This document shows positions 24,105-33,600 of a stretch of 64,000 bases of DNA, piece by piece. The position numbers were made by a program, and so were the translations under genes. Below the pieces are notes generated by a model. It saw nothing but the letters and a program-made list of their open reading frames with translations, was not told the origin of the DNA and did not search any database. Position 1 is the stretch's first letter. Every line of letters begins with the position of its first letter. This DNA comes from JAGLTA01 sp023142625 (lineage in GTDB: Bacteria > Patescibacteriota > Patescibacteriia > JAACEG01): NCBI GenBank assembly GCA_030641665.1, contig DAOWHA010000038.1, positions 26,460 through 90,459 on the forward strand. Direction: 5' to 3'.

Positions 24105-26464
24105 TTAATATAAATTTTATACCTATGTATAAAATACAAAAGCGAAAAAACAGAATAATTTTTTTCAAAAAGAATCTAACGAGGATGGTTTGCGTCGTTC
24201 TTTTGGCAATGGTTTTTGTTGTTTCGCAAGCGCAGCTATTTAACGCTTTTGAAGCGCATATAATAAATGTTACGGCTAAAATCGTTAATGATGTTCCAAA
24301 TATTGATCCGCCGAGCGGGGAGTTTTGCAACGACGGCAGCTTAGTTGTAACTTTAAGCGCCACTTTAACCGGAACAACTACGACTATTTATTATACTACT
24401 GACGGCAGCGATCCGGATTGCCATGCTCCGAACGGCTCATTATATGCAGATCCGTTTCCTTTAACATACAGCGCGACTGTCAAAGCGAGAACCTGCCATG
24501 AAAGAGACGGGGAATTGCTGCAAAGCGCGATTATGAGCGAAACTTACGATGTTTCAGCCGTGTATTGCGATTCATATTGCGGCGACGGCATAGTTGACCC
24601 GGGCGAACAATGCGACGACGGAAATTTGATTGACGGCGATGGTTGCAATTCTGATTGTTCAATAGAAGAATGCGGGCCTTGCGACGGCAAGATAACAAGT
24701 TTAACTATGCAATATAACGGAACTTCAACTGCAGTAATTAAAGTTGTTCAGAAAAGCGACGGAGTTATAGTATTTAATGATGCAGTAAATTCTGGCGAAC
24801 AATTCAGTTTTGTCGGGACATGGGGAGTTCATCCTACATTAGGAACAGAAATTACTATTTATATTGATGATGTAGAGAATGTTCAAATCCATACCAGCTG
24901 TTCCGCGCCTGTCGGGCCTGGCATGATTTTCGGTGATTTTTTGATTATTGCCGGCGAAAGCAGAAATGGCGGTCCTTTATGCCCAGGCGTAGTTCTTAAT
25001 GAGTTTTTGCCTGATCCTATCGGCGATGACGCGGCTGCTATGCCTAACGGCGAATGGGTTGAATTGTATAATTTGTCCGCTATTTATTCAGTTAATTTAG
25101 CAGGTTATTATTTAACTGACGCCGGAGGCAACAGGATTGATGTTGAGGCCTGTCGCACCAATACAGGCGGTGTTATGATAAGGCCAAATGATTTCTTGGT
25201 AGTTTATCGTAAAGGAGGAGACAGCTGCACCTCGCATAATTTTTCTTTAAATAATGACAATGACACGATTAATTTCTTTGATTATAATGATAATTTAACA
25301 GATAGCCACAGTTATAGCGGCAGCCATTATGATTCATTAACGCCAACGCCGGGCAATCCTAATTACGATGATTCAGTTGTCGGCAGCGGTAGTGGCGCGG
25401 TGCCAGAAAATAAATCTTACGCCCGCATCCCAGACGGTATAGGCGAATGGGTTGATCCAGTTCCTACTCCCGGCGCGCCAAATATATTAGAAGAATACGA
25501 GGAAGAAGAACAAGATTTTTCAGCAGGATCAAGTTCGGCTTCAACAGGCGCTTCAGAATCAGGGACATCTCATAGATCGGCCGCGGCAGGATCGCCTGCG
25601 GAAGACTATAGCGAAACAGGAGAAAGCAATCCAGCGGATGACGCAGACGGTCAGACAGCTGATAATTCAGGACAAACCAACGGGGACGAAGCAGAAGAAG
25701 ACGAAACCGATGAAGATCAAGGCGGCGGCGCTGATAAAGACGGCGAAGAAGATGGAAATGACAGCGATGGTGATACTGGCGATGATAGCGGTGACACAGT
25801 TGAAGATGACGGGCAAACCGACGATGCTGGCGATTCGGACGAAACAGGCGATACCGACGATGAGCAAAATGAAGACGATCAAGACGATAATCAAGATCAA
25901 GACGGCGGAACACAAGGCGAGACAGCAGATGACGGCGCGGATACTGCCAGCGGTCAAGACGGCGGAACAGAAGGCGGCGCAATAGATGACGACGGCGGAG
26001 AAAACTCTGGCGATGACGATGCTGACGGCGGCGATGACGATGCTGACGGTGGCGATGACGCAGTTGAAGATGATGGGCAAACCGATGATGCTGGCGATTC
26101 GGACGAAACAGGCGATACCGACGGTGAGCAAGATGAAGACGATCAAGGCAGCGGAGCAGATGATGCTGGTGATTCTGGAGACTCGGCTATTGCCAGCGGG
26201 CAAGATAATGGCGCAGATACTGGCGCTGGCGGCGATCAAAATGATCAAGGCAGTGGAACAGATGACTCAGGAGATAGTAATTCAACTGATAGTGATGACT
26301 CGGGCGATATGGGCGGAGACGCTGGCAGCGGCGCAGATAATCCAGACACAGCAGGCGATGCCGGCGGCGGGCAAGATACTGGCGGTGATAGTTCCGCGGC
26401 TGATGTTAGTAATCCGGCTGATACAGGCGGAGGCGATGATACTGGCGGTCAGCCAAACGATTAA
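24101..26464 (+). CDS. Giant secreted acidic protein with LTD and CHB_HEX-like domains
   Basis: The 787-residue exported protein starts in an ATGA overlap with the signal peptidase gene; an internal ATG at 24125 is an alternative. After a hydrophobic signal segment comes EAHIINVTAKIVND. Then follow a chitobiase C-terminal-like segment (TIYYTTDGSDPDC), a Cys repeat (CGDGIVDPGEQCDDGN), and a lamin-tail domain (VVLNEFLPDP, GEWVELYNL). From residue ~460 it is an extremely Asp/Gly/Glu-rich low-complexity tail with an internal 87-bp duplication. No C-terminal anchor is seen, so it may be released or held by other proteins. Likely cell-surface or matrix component. Confidence 0.8.
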   Translation: MININFIPMYKIQKRKNRIIFFKKNLTRMVCVVLLAMVFVVSQAQLFNAFEAHIINVTAKIVNDVPNIDPPSGEFCNDGSLVVTLSATLTGTTTTIYYTTDGSDPDCHAPNGSLYADPFPLTYSATVKARTCHERDGELLQSAIMSETYDVSAVYCDSYCGDGIVDPGEQCDDGNLIDGDGCNSDCSIEECGPCDGKITSLTMQYNGTSTAVIKVVQKSDGVIVFNDAVNSGEQFSFVGTWGVHPTLGTEITIYIDDVENVQIHTSCSAPVGPGMIFGDFLIIAGESRNGGPLCPGVVLNEFLPDPIGDDAAAMPNGEWVELYNLSAIYSVNLAGYYLTDAGGNRIDVEACRTNTGGVMIRPNDFLVVYRKGGDSCTSHNFSLNNDNDTINFFDYNDNLTDSHSYSGSHYDSLTPTPGNPNYDDSVVGSGSGAVPENKSYARIPDGIGEWVDPVPTPGAPNILEEYEEEEQDFSAGSSSASTGASESGTSHRSAAAGSPAEDYSETGESNPADDADGQTADNSGQTNGDEAEEDETDEDQGGGADKDGEEDGNDSDGDTGDDSGDTVEDDGQTDDAGDSDETGDTDDEQNEDDQDDNQDQDGGTQGETADDGADTASGQDGGTEGGAIDDDGGENSGDDDADGGDDDADGGDDAVEDDGQTDDAGDSDETGDTDGEQDEDDQGSGADDAGDSGDSAIASGQDNGADTGAGGDQNDQGSGTDDSGDSNSTDSDDSGDMGGDAGSGADNPDTAGDAGGGQDTGGDSSAADVSNPADTGGGDDTGGQPND
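25797..25883 (+). repeat. 87-bp duplication in the acidic tail, copy 1
   Basis: The stretch starting CAGTTGAAGATGACGGGCAA recurs at 26061-26147 with only a few base changes, in frame, encoding VEDDGQTDDAGDSDETGDTD in both. It marks expansion of the low-complexity tail. Confidence 0.85.
26061..26147 (+). repeat. 87-bp duplication in the acidic tail, copy 2
   Basis: Second copy of the 25797 repeat, 264 bases downstream and in the same reading frame. Differences are mostly T/C and A/G changes. Confidence 0.85.
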
Positions 26465-26487
26465 ACAATTATTGAATAAATATATTT

Positions 26488-29142
26488 ATGAATTTACATA
26501 AAAACAAAAATCAGATAAATTTTATAAAGCCGAAGAGGAAATTTTGTCGTGAGTGGACAAAATATGTTCGTATTTTTGTTTTTGCGTTTTTTATATTAGC
26601 AACCGTTATTTCATTGCAAGGCATTATGGTTAATGTTTTGGCAAATATTGAAAATTTGAGATTCACAATTAGCCATCTTGATTTTGGCTTGCGCTTTCCA
26701 GGCGAAGAAACTGATAAATATTTTACTGTTGAATTTGTAGATTCAGGAAATCCTGATAATTATTCTATCTCCACTCATCCAAAGCCGCTGCTTGAAGAAG
26801 ATAAAGAACATTGCCGCAATAACCCGGCAGATTATGAAAAATGCTACCGCGATTTATGCGATCATCTTACGATTTCAAGCATGGATTCTGATACTCCATT
26901 AGATATTTTAACAGACGCATGGGTAGGCGAAGACGACAGAATAGATACTTGGCAGGTGCATTTAAGAACGCCAGCTATAGCAGGCATGGTCGCGCAGGAG
27001 CATGGCTATGGCGTAGTTGATTCTTCCGGCGACTTTGGCTGCGATATTGCCATTGAGATTGAGGGTGATGATTATTCTTCAATTTCTGGCTGTAAATATA
27101 ATGATGTTAATAATAACGGCATAATTGATCAAGACGAGGACACAATAAATGGCTGGGAGATACAGTTGATAGGATGCCCATACCTGCCTTCAGGAGAGCT
27201 TTTGCCAATTAGCTATTTAGACAGTTTAGGTTCAGGCGATCCAGGCGCTTGCTCATTAATAGCCACAACAACTACCAGCAACGGCTGCTATGAGTTTGCC
27301 GGTTTAGATTCAGGTAATTACGGAGTAGCTGAAGTTCAGCGGGAAAATTGGTTACAGACCTTGCCTGCTGGCCAAACTTTCTACTACTTTAACCTTCCAG
27401 CAGGAGAAGCGACCACTACTATTGATTTTGCCAACCATTATACAGAAGAAACAGGATCAATTTGCGGCATTAAATTTTATGATTATAATTTAGACGGCGA
27501 AATGAATGGCGAAGATTACGGGCTTTATAGCTGGACAATTAATCTGTTTGAAAAACAGGAGACAGAACAATTAGTTGACATAGTAACGGTTTATGCCATA
27601 GATGGCGCTGCCACAACCTCTAATATTGTTTTAAATAACGGCGATAATTATCGCATTGAAGCAAGCGGCGCTTATTTTGCCGGAGGCGAGAACCCTGAGG
27701 ATATTGAGGCTGACGCTAAATATTCGCAGGATGATTATCAAGCCAGCAGCAGTTTGCCTTGGACTGATTCAGTAAGAGGTTATGAAAGCGAAGGCACGAT
27801 TTTATTGAATTTATTAGTAGACGGGGCAGAAGTTGATTGGGGCGATTATTCAGCAGATCATATTTATTCTATCAATATGGCAGGTTCCAGCAGCACAGTT
27901 GAATTTTTAATTTATGACATATATTATCCAAATAATACAGGAAGTTTAACAGTTAAAATTTATAAGATAGTTGAGCAGACTGTTTTAGTTGATCATAGAA
28001 TAACAGATTCAGATCCGGCAGGACATTATTGCTTTACAGATATAGAAGCGGGAAATTATATATTGGGAGAAGTTTTAGAAGATGATGAAGGCTGGACGGC
28101 AACAGCGCCAATTAATCCGCCGTATTATGAATTTACTATAAATCAAGGAGATCAGCTTATCTATAATTTTGGCAATTATAAGCCGGGACAAGGCGGACCT
28201 GATACTTATTGCGGCGACGGCATTAAACAAAGCCCGAATGACGCTTTGCTTGGCGGTCCTAATAATGACGGTTATGAAGCATGCGATGGCAGCGATGGCG
28301 TGCCAAGCGGAAAATCCTGCACTATTGATTGTAAATTAAGCGGCGGCGGAGGCGGTGGCGGTGGCGGAGGCGAGACTTATCTGACAGTGCATGACGAGCA
28401 AGTATCATGCATATCAGAAACTTCTGTTCTTGTTAGTTGGCGGACCAATAAATACGCGACAAGCCGCGTGGTTTATGACACAAAATCGCATCCATCAACT
28501 GGCTTGCCGCCAAATTACGGTTACGCAAGCTCCACTGCCGAAAGCGCTGATAAAGTGACAATTCATTCAATGACTATTGAGAATTTAGGCGGAAATATTC
28601 TTTATTACTTTAAACCGATTTCCAGCGCTTCTCCTGAAGTTCTTGGTAAGGAATTATCATTTAATATGGCAGACTGCTGCGGTCCGATTGTCTTGGGCGA
28701 AGAAGGCGCGCCCGAGTTGACAATTAGCAAGACAGTTAATAAGGATTTTGCGAATTCTGGCGACACCGTTATCTATAAAGTGAATATAGCAAATATCGGC
28801 AATATGGCGGCTTATAATACAGTGCTAACCGATACTTTGCCGGCAGAATTTGCCTTTATTGACGGAGGCGGAACTTTAAAGACATGGCAGCTTGGAGATA
28901 TTGAGCCGGGACAGGAAAAAATTACGGAATATGAAGTTTCTATCAGCGCGACTGCGGCAACTGGAATATACGCTAATATAGCGCAAGCCAGCGCAGACAA
29001 CCACGAACCTATCAGCGCTTCTGTTGATGTGAGTATTGAATTGGCGGCAACCGGTTTTAGTGTAAAAGAACTTATGATTTTGATTTTAGCGCTTGTAGCG
29101 CTGTCTGCCTCCGCGATAATATTAAGGAGAAAGTATTTGTGA
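26488..29142 (+). CDS. Secreted SdrD/DUF11 protein with LAATG sorting signal
   Basis: The 884-residue exported protein has a long N-terminal hydrophobic segment (residues ~28-50) leading into a TasA-like start (ISHLDFGLRFPGEETDKYF). SdrD-type B repeats follow (CKYNDVNNNGIIDQDEDT, IKFYDYNLDGEMNGEDYG), then a Cys region, a Gly-rich hinge, a fibronectin-like domain and a DUF11-type domain (LTISKTVNKDFANSGDTVIY). It ends LAATG (852-856), a hydrophobic stretch and RRKYL, a canonical sorting signal layout. The sortase gene begins 6 bases later, so this is the obvious substrate. Probably an anchored adhesin. Confidence 0.87.
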   Translation: MNLHKNKNQINFIKPKRKFCREWTKYVRIFVFAFFILATVISLQGIMVNVLANIENLRFTISHLDFGLRFPGEETDKYFTVEFVDSGNPDNYSISTHPKPLLEEDKEHCRNNPADYEKCYRDLCDHLTISSMDSDTPLDILTDAWVGEDDRIDTWQVHLRTPAIAGMVAQEHGYGVVDSSGDFGCDIAIEIEGDDYSSISGCKYNDVNNNGIIDQDEDTINGWEIQLIGCPYLPSGELLPISYLDSLGSGDPGACSLIATTTTSNGCYEFAGLDSGNYGVAEVQRENWLQTLPAGQTFYYFNLPAGEATTTIDFANHYTEETGSICGIKFYDYNLDGEMNGEDYGLYSWTINLFEKQETEQLVDIVTVYAIDGAATTSNIVLNNGDNYRIEASGAYFAGGENPEDIEADAKYSQDDYQASSSLPWTDSVRGYESEGTILLNLLVDGAEVDWGDYSADHIYSINMAGSSSTVEFLIYDIYYPNNTGSLTVKIYKIVEQTVLVDHRITDSDPAGHYCFTDIEAGNYILGEVLEDDEGWTATAPINPPYYEFTINQGDQLIYNFGNYKPGQGGPDTYCGDGIKQSPNDALLGGPNNDGYEACDGSDGVPSGKSCTIDCKLSGGGGGGGGGGETYLTVHDEQVSCISETSVLVSWRTNKYATSRVVYDTKSHPSTGLPPNYGYASSTAESADKVTIHSMTIENLGGNILYYFKPISSASPEVLGKELSFNMADCCGPIVLGEEGAPELTISKTVNKDFANSGDTVIYKVNIANIGNMAAYNTVLTDTLPAEFAFIDGGGTLKTWQLGDIEPGQEKITEYEVSISATAATGIYANIAQASADNHEPISASVDVSIELAATGFSVKELMILILALVALSASAIILRRKYL

Positions 29143-29148
29143 TAATCT

Positions 29149-29865
29149 ATGTTTCAAATAAATAAAAAAAGGTTAATAAAAACTCTAGTTTTTACGCTAG
29201 AGTTTTTAATTATCGGCATTATAGTTTATTTAATAGCTTTGCCGTTTTATCCAGCAGTAAAATATAGGTTATCGCAACAAGGCGAACCTTCGAGCATTGA
29301 CTGGCAGGATTTTGAAACCGTAAAGCAAAAAACAGGCGAAATTATAAAAAGCGAACCTTTTGTTTTAGAAAATGGACAAAATAATCAAGAAAAACAAGTT
29401 GAAAAAGAAGTTGATTTGCCGCAGGTCCAGCCAGCCGTCGCTTATCCTGCATCACAGGCAGAATATAATAACCGCGTAATTATCGCTAAAATCGGCGTAA
29501 ATGCGCCGATTATTGATTCGTCTAATGAAGATTGGGCGCTGTCGCATGGCGCTTGGCGGATACCGGGAAGTTCCTCGCCTGACAAAGCAGGCAATACCGT
29601 GATTACCGGGCACCGCTTTAAATATTTGCCTCCGAGCAATCTGACTTTTTATCTGTTTCATAAGCTTGAGATAGGGGATATTATCTTGGCGGTTTGGGAG
29701 CAAAAAAAATATTATTATAAGATAAATGAGATAAAAATAGTTAGTCCGCGCGACTTGTCAATTTTAGAGAAAACAGAAAAGCCGACCTTAACTCTGTTCA
29801 CTTGCGATCCGATTTATTCGCAAAAAAATCGGCTAGTGATAATAGCGGAACTGATTGAGGATTGA
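29149..29865 (+). CDS. Sortase
   Basis: Sortases cleave LPXTG-like motifs and attach proteins to surface amines. The 238-residue protein has an N-terminal membrane helix (TLVFTLEFLIIGIIVYLIAL) and the catalytic trio His154 in TVITGHRFKY, Cys219 in TLFTCDPIYS and Arg228 in KNRLVII, plus the core RVIIAKIGVNAPII. It follows the LAATG protein by 6 bases. The 3' end is partly duplicated at 34103. The class is uncertain; TLFTCDP resembles class D/E-like enzymes. Confidence 0.93.
   Translation: MFQINKKRLIKTLVFTLEFLIIGIIVYLIALPFYPAVKYRLSQQGEPSSIDWQDFETVKQKTGEIIKSEPFVLENGQNNQEKQVEKEVDLPQVQPAVAYPASQAEYNNRVIIAKIGVNAPIIDSSNEDWALSHGAWRIPGSSSPDKAGNTVITGHRFKYLPPSNLTFYLFHKLEIGDIILAVWEQKKYYYKINEIKIVSPRDLSILEKTEKPTLTLFTCDPIYSQKNRLVIIAELIED
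29798..29838 (+). repeat. 41-bp direct repeat in the sortase 3' end, left copy
   Basis: TCACTTGCGATCCGATTTAT onward for 41 bases is identical to 34103-34143, 4305 bases away. It encodes the catalytic Cys segment. The two copies bracket the 30-34 kb insertion-like region. Confidence 0.95.
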
Positions 29866-30055
29866 TTTTAGCCTGCAAAAGACGAGATATATAGGCAACG
29901 GTCCATAATTTGCTTAAAATTAAAAAATTAGGCAGAATAGAGCGTTAAATTTTAACTATGCATCAAAAGGAAAAATTGGAAACCAAGATAATAATTTCTA
30001 AAATTTTGATAAAATTTAGCGAAGTGTTACCTATGTACTTATTTTGTATATCCTA

Positions 30056-30083
30056 TTGACAATTTAATCTAATAATATACACT
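30056..30083 (+). promoter_or_regulatory. Promoter before a possible leaderless ORF
   Basis: TTGACA (30056-30061), 16-base spacer, TACACT (30078-30083). The expected start falls at about 30090, exactly on an ATG. Confidence 0.55.
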
Positions 30084-30089
30084 AAAAAA

Positions 30090-30173
30090 ATGGGGGGATT
30101 AGATTGGTTCTTTGACAATTTCATTCCCAAAAGAAAGCTAATAAATAACGAAAAAGCGGAAAAGGAGAAATAA
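30090..30173 (+). CDS. Possible leaderless 27-aa leader peptide
   Basis: ATG GGG GGA opens a 27-codon frame (MGGLDWFFDNFIPKRK, then a charged tail) ending TAA 30171-30173. The ATG coincides with the predicted transcription start, so it would be translated leaderless. The ribosome site AAGGAG of the next gene lies inside this frame and its stop is 2 bases before the next ATG, a translational-coupling arrangement. Confidence 0.4.
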   Translation: MGGLDWFFDNFIPKRKLINNEKAEKEK

Positions 30174-30175
30174 TA

Positions 30176-30421
30176 ATGTTAAATAAAAAAATTATGCCTT
30201 TTGAACAACCAAAAATAGACACAGGCGGTCCTAAAACGCCTGAAAAATCTACGCCTGAAAAACCTAAAAAAACAGGAAAGGTACTCGAATTCTTTAATAA
30301 ATTAGGGAAAGGTTTTGATGAAGTAGGAGATAATATGGAAGTAATAAAGAAAGAAGAAGAAAAAGTTGCTAAAAAAGAATTGAAAAAGTATGAAAAGAGA
30401 TTAAGAGAAATAAAAGGTTAA
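30176..30421 (+). CDS. Small charged protein, 81 aa
   Basis: This is an 81-residue unknown protein with a Shine-Dalgarno (AAAAGGAG) 10 bases upstream. The first 40 residues are Pro/Lys-rich (TPEKSTPEKPKKTGK), then comes an amphipathic helix (VLEFFNKLGKGFDEVGDNM) and a Lys/Glu coiled-coil tail. It has no signal peptide. A terminator follows at 30453. It sits at the left edge of the region bounded by the sortase repeat, in front of the large secreted protein. Confidence 0.6.
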   Translation: MLNKKIMPFEQPKIDTGGPKTPEKSTPEKPKKTGKVLEFFNKLGKGFDEVGDNMEVIKKEEEKVAKKELKKYEKRLREIKG

Positions 30422-30452
30422 AAGCGGCATGCCTCTTCAAAGAAATTTATTA

Positions 30453-30497
30453 AAACTTTGGTAATTCTTTTTTAAAGAAATGCCAAAGTTTATTTTT
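30453..30497 (+). terminator. Rho-independent terminator
   Basis: AAACTTTGG (30453-30461) pairs with CCAAAGTTT (30483-30491), followed by ATTTTTAT. It isolates the 30176 gene from the large gene downstream. Confidence 0.75.
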
Positions 30498-30613
30498 ATC
30501 TGTAAATTACAGCACTAAAGAAAGGAAAGGAGGTGATGAGAGATTAGTTTTCCTTGACAATCATTTTTTTCATTTTTCTTACATTAAAAAGAAAACCGAA
30601 AAGGAGAGATCTC

Positions 30614-33600
30614 ATGAGAAAGTTTATCGTTTGGCTTATAATTGTTTGTTTTTTTGGCGCAGGTCAAGGTATGCCTGCATTGGCAAATGTTGATTTTTCA
30701 GATGAATTTATCGATTTACGAAAGCCTTTGGCTTTCAGTATAGATAAAGGACCTAGCAATCCCTTTATAGTTCAAGAGGACTTTTTCAGGTTAAGGCAGG
30801 AAATCACAGAAGCCAGAGCAATGGAATTAATGCTAGCGCTAAGTGAAGAATACACGTATTCTGCTGGCAATGAGATCATTAATGAAGAGATTCGTAATTT
30901 TTCCTTTATAACTCTAAAGTATGATCCTGTTGAAATTTTTGACTATGTTTACAAGATTGAGACAGAATTCTATTATGGACTACGTAATAGTTCAATTAAA
31001 ACCCTTCATGCTAATAGAGCAAGTCCTTGGGAGAAATGCGTTCTTTTGCACGATCTTCTAATTGTAGCTGGCTATGATGTCTTTCTTGAAGAAGTCATCA
31101 TGACACTAACCGGCGAAGAGATGATGAGCTGGACAGGGGCTGAAAGTCCCTATGCAGCTGGTCTGATGTTGGGCAAGAGATACATTCCAATCATTCCTTT
31201 AAACGAGCATTTTAGTGACTTTATAGTTATGCAACCTAGGGTATCCGTACATAATATGTACGGAGATGGCCGAACCATCACCTTGGATCCGTCATATAAA
31301 AGCCATGAACGGACAGAGGGGTACAGCGCGGAAATAGAGGTAGGCGAGAAGACAAGGTCTATTTTTAGCTCAGTAGATTCAAAAGAGTCTATTTTGCTTG
31401 ATCCTGATTTAGTTAGAAATGCTTTAAAAGAACAAGAAAGTATTTTTAACAATACTGTGGGAAATTTGACTCCGAAAGAATTTTTCGGGTCAAGAGAAAT
31501 TAATCAGTATTACCCCACAGAAAAAGAAAGAGGGGTAGATTTGGATCGATGGAAAGTTGTAAGACAATTTTCATCACTGCCGGAAGAACTAATGGCAAAG
31601 ATAGAAATAACGATGTCAGGCGGTGAATTTTTCCAGTGCTCACTTTCTGAACTAACAGAAGAACTCTCAATAACCTATATTGAAAGTTCCGAAGAAGGAT
31701 ATCTGCCTGTTTTAAAACTCGGCGCGGAGATTGTGGCAACAGGGACTTCTGCTGGCTTAAACGAGACTCAAAACATTAGAGTCGGATTTTTTGAACCAGG
31801 TAAAAAAGGCTGGGAATATTCGGAGATAAAATTAATTGCTGGCGAGGATAAACATGTTTTTACTCCGGGTATTCAACAGAATGAGAAAGACCTGTGGCAA
31901 GAAGCTGAAAAATTAAAATCTTTAGTTGATGATCTTGACCCAGATCAGGAAATGCCTGATGAAGCAAAATTAAAAATTCTCAGCCTTACAGGGAAAATGT
32001 ATTGTTTTCTCTCGGGAAAATCTATTCAGAATTTGGCTAAAATGGCCAAGATAGACAATGTGGACGCTTTATCATTGGTCTTGACATCTTGGACAAACGA
32101 AGGTGTTGAGATAAATGTAGTTAGAGATCCCTCAATGGCAGTTTCGCTACAAGAAACCCAGGACAATGACAAAGAGGCTGAAGTAAAGAGTTGGTTTGTA
32201 ATAAAAGCTACTATCTGCAGCTTATATGAAAGCTTAACTCTTCAATCTTTGTTTAAAACAAAAGCTTTTTCCACTGCAAGCTGTTTTGCTGAAGCAATGG
32301 AACAGGGAATTTCCGTGGTTATTTTGGAAAACACGGAAGACCTTGGAAAATTTTCCGCAAAGAATGAAATAAGAAACGCTATAAGGCGTTATCTAGAACA
32401 AGGGTTTATAATTGCAATCCTTGAGCGCCCAATCACAACCGGACAGGCATGGATAGTGATGGATAAGGAGATGAAGTCCATTACCTTCCAAATTGAGAGT
32501 GATTATGGAATTATTAATGGAGGCAAAACAGGCGCAATAGAATATTCTCCTTCAAAAGCATGGTTTATCGGAGTAGCTGCGCTTGAGCTTGCAGATGCTA
32601 TAATAGTATCTGTCAGCATGGTTTTGGCCGGAGGAGTTAAAGCCGGAGTAGGTTATCAAATCATGGTCGCCGGCCATGCAACAGAATTGGCATTCTTAAC
32701 TCTGCCTTTTGGTATAGGCGGTGTCGTAGTTGGAACCGTCTTTATGTGCGCAGCAGTTGTTGTTGGGCACAAATTGTTGGGTAATGTTCATCACATAGTA
32801 GATGAGCATCTGCTCAACGAGATAAACGATGACTTTAACGACTTGAATATCACGGATGACGTTATAGATGACGAAGTAACCGAGGACTCGAATATCCCGG
32901 ATGACGAATCAGACATTCCGAATATCTCGGATGATAATTATCATTCAGAGTACATGGAAATGGTTCACGCGAACAGTCCGGATAATTCGGAGTTCTTTAA
33001 GAATTTAGACGACTTAGAGAGTTCGGGCTTTTGGGATGAGTATTATCCTAACTGGAAGGACTTTGGCATCTGGGATGGAGTACAAGGAACATGGGACGGT
33101 GCCGGCTTTAGTGTAGACAGGGAAATTGAACGGGGATTGGATGTCCGAGAAAGCAATCTGAACGGCGCTCTGAACGGCGTCCCGACAATCTTGATCGGCG
33201 GCTCGGACAGCATCTTTGACAGCGGCTCGGACAACTTAGATAGCTCTGACGTCGGCTTAGACACTAGCCCTAGCCCGACCGACAACTCGGACGGTAACTC
33301 TAACATTCTGGATGACGATTTGGACAGTAGCTCGGACAACGATTTGATCGGTGGCTCGGGCAACGGCTCGGACAACAGTAGCCTTGACAGTGGCTTTGAC
33401 AGCTGGTACGGCGAATGGAACAGTGATATGGACGGCTCGGGCAACGAGCCAGGCAGCTCGGACGGCGGCATAATCGAGACCTTGTACGGCAGCCAAGACA
33501 AGATTGATTATGTATACATCACCGAACCCAAGGGCAATCCAGAGACCACTACCGGCGGCAACTGGATTTTGGATAGAGGTATGGGCGGTAGCATGGACAT

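Noticed and set aside
25464..26501. Long frames on both strands in the acidic tail
   Set aside because: Repetitive GAC/GAT codons keep alternative frames open; their translations are Thr/Met- or Arg-rich artefacts.
29958..30059. 33-codon ORF between sortase and the 30056 promoter
   Set aside because: No ribosome site or promoter, and it runs into the -35 box of the next unit.
30525..30546. Three-codon ORF ATGAGAGATTAG after AAGGAGG
   Set aside because: Spacing to the ribosome site is too short, and a minimal start-stop ORF cannot be distinguished from chance.
30554..30613. TTG start adding 20 residues to the giant protein
   Set aside because: The TTG belongs to a TTGACA hexamer. ATG 30614 has a ribosome site and starts a proper signal peptide.
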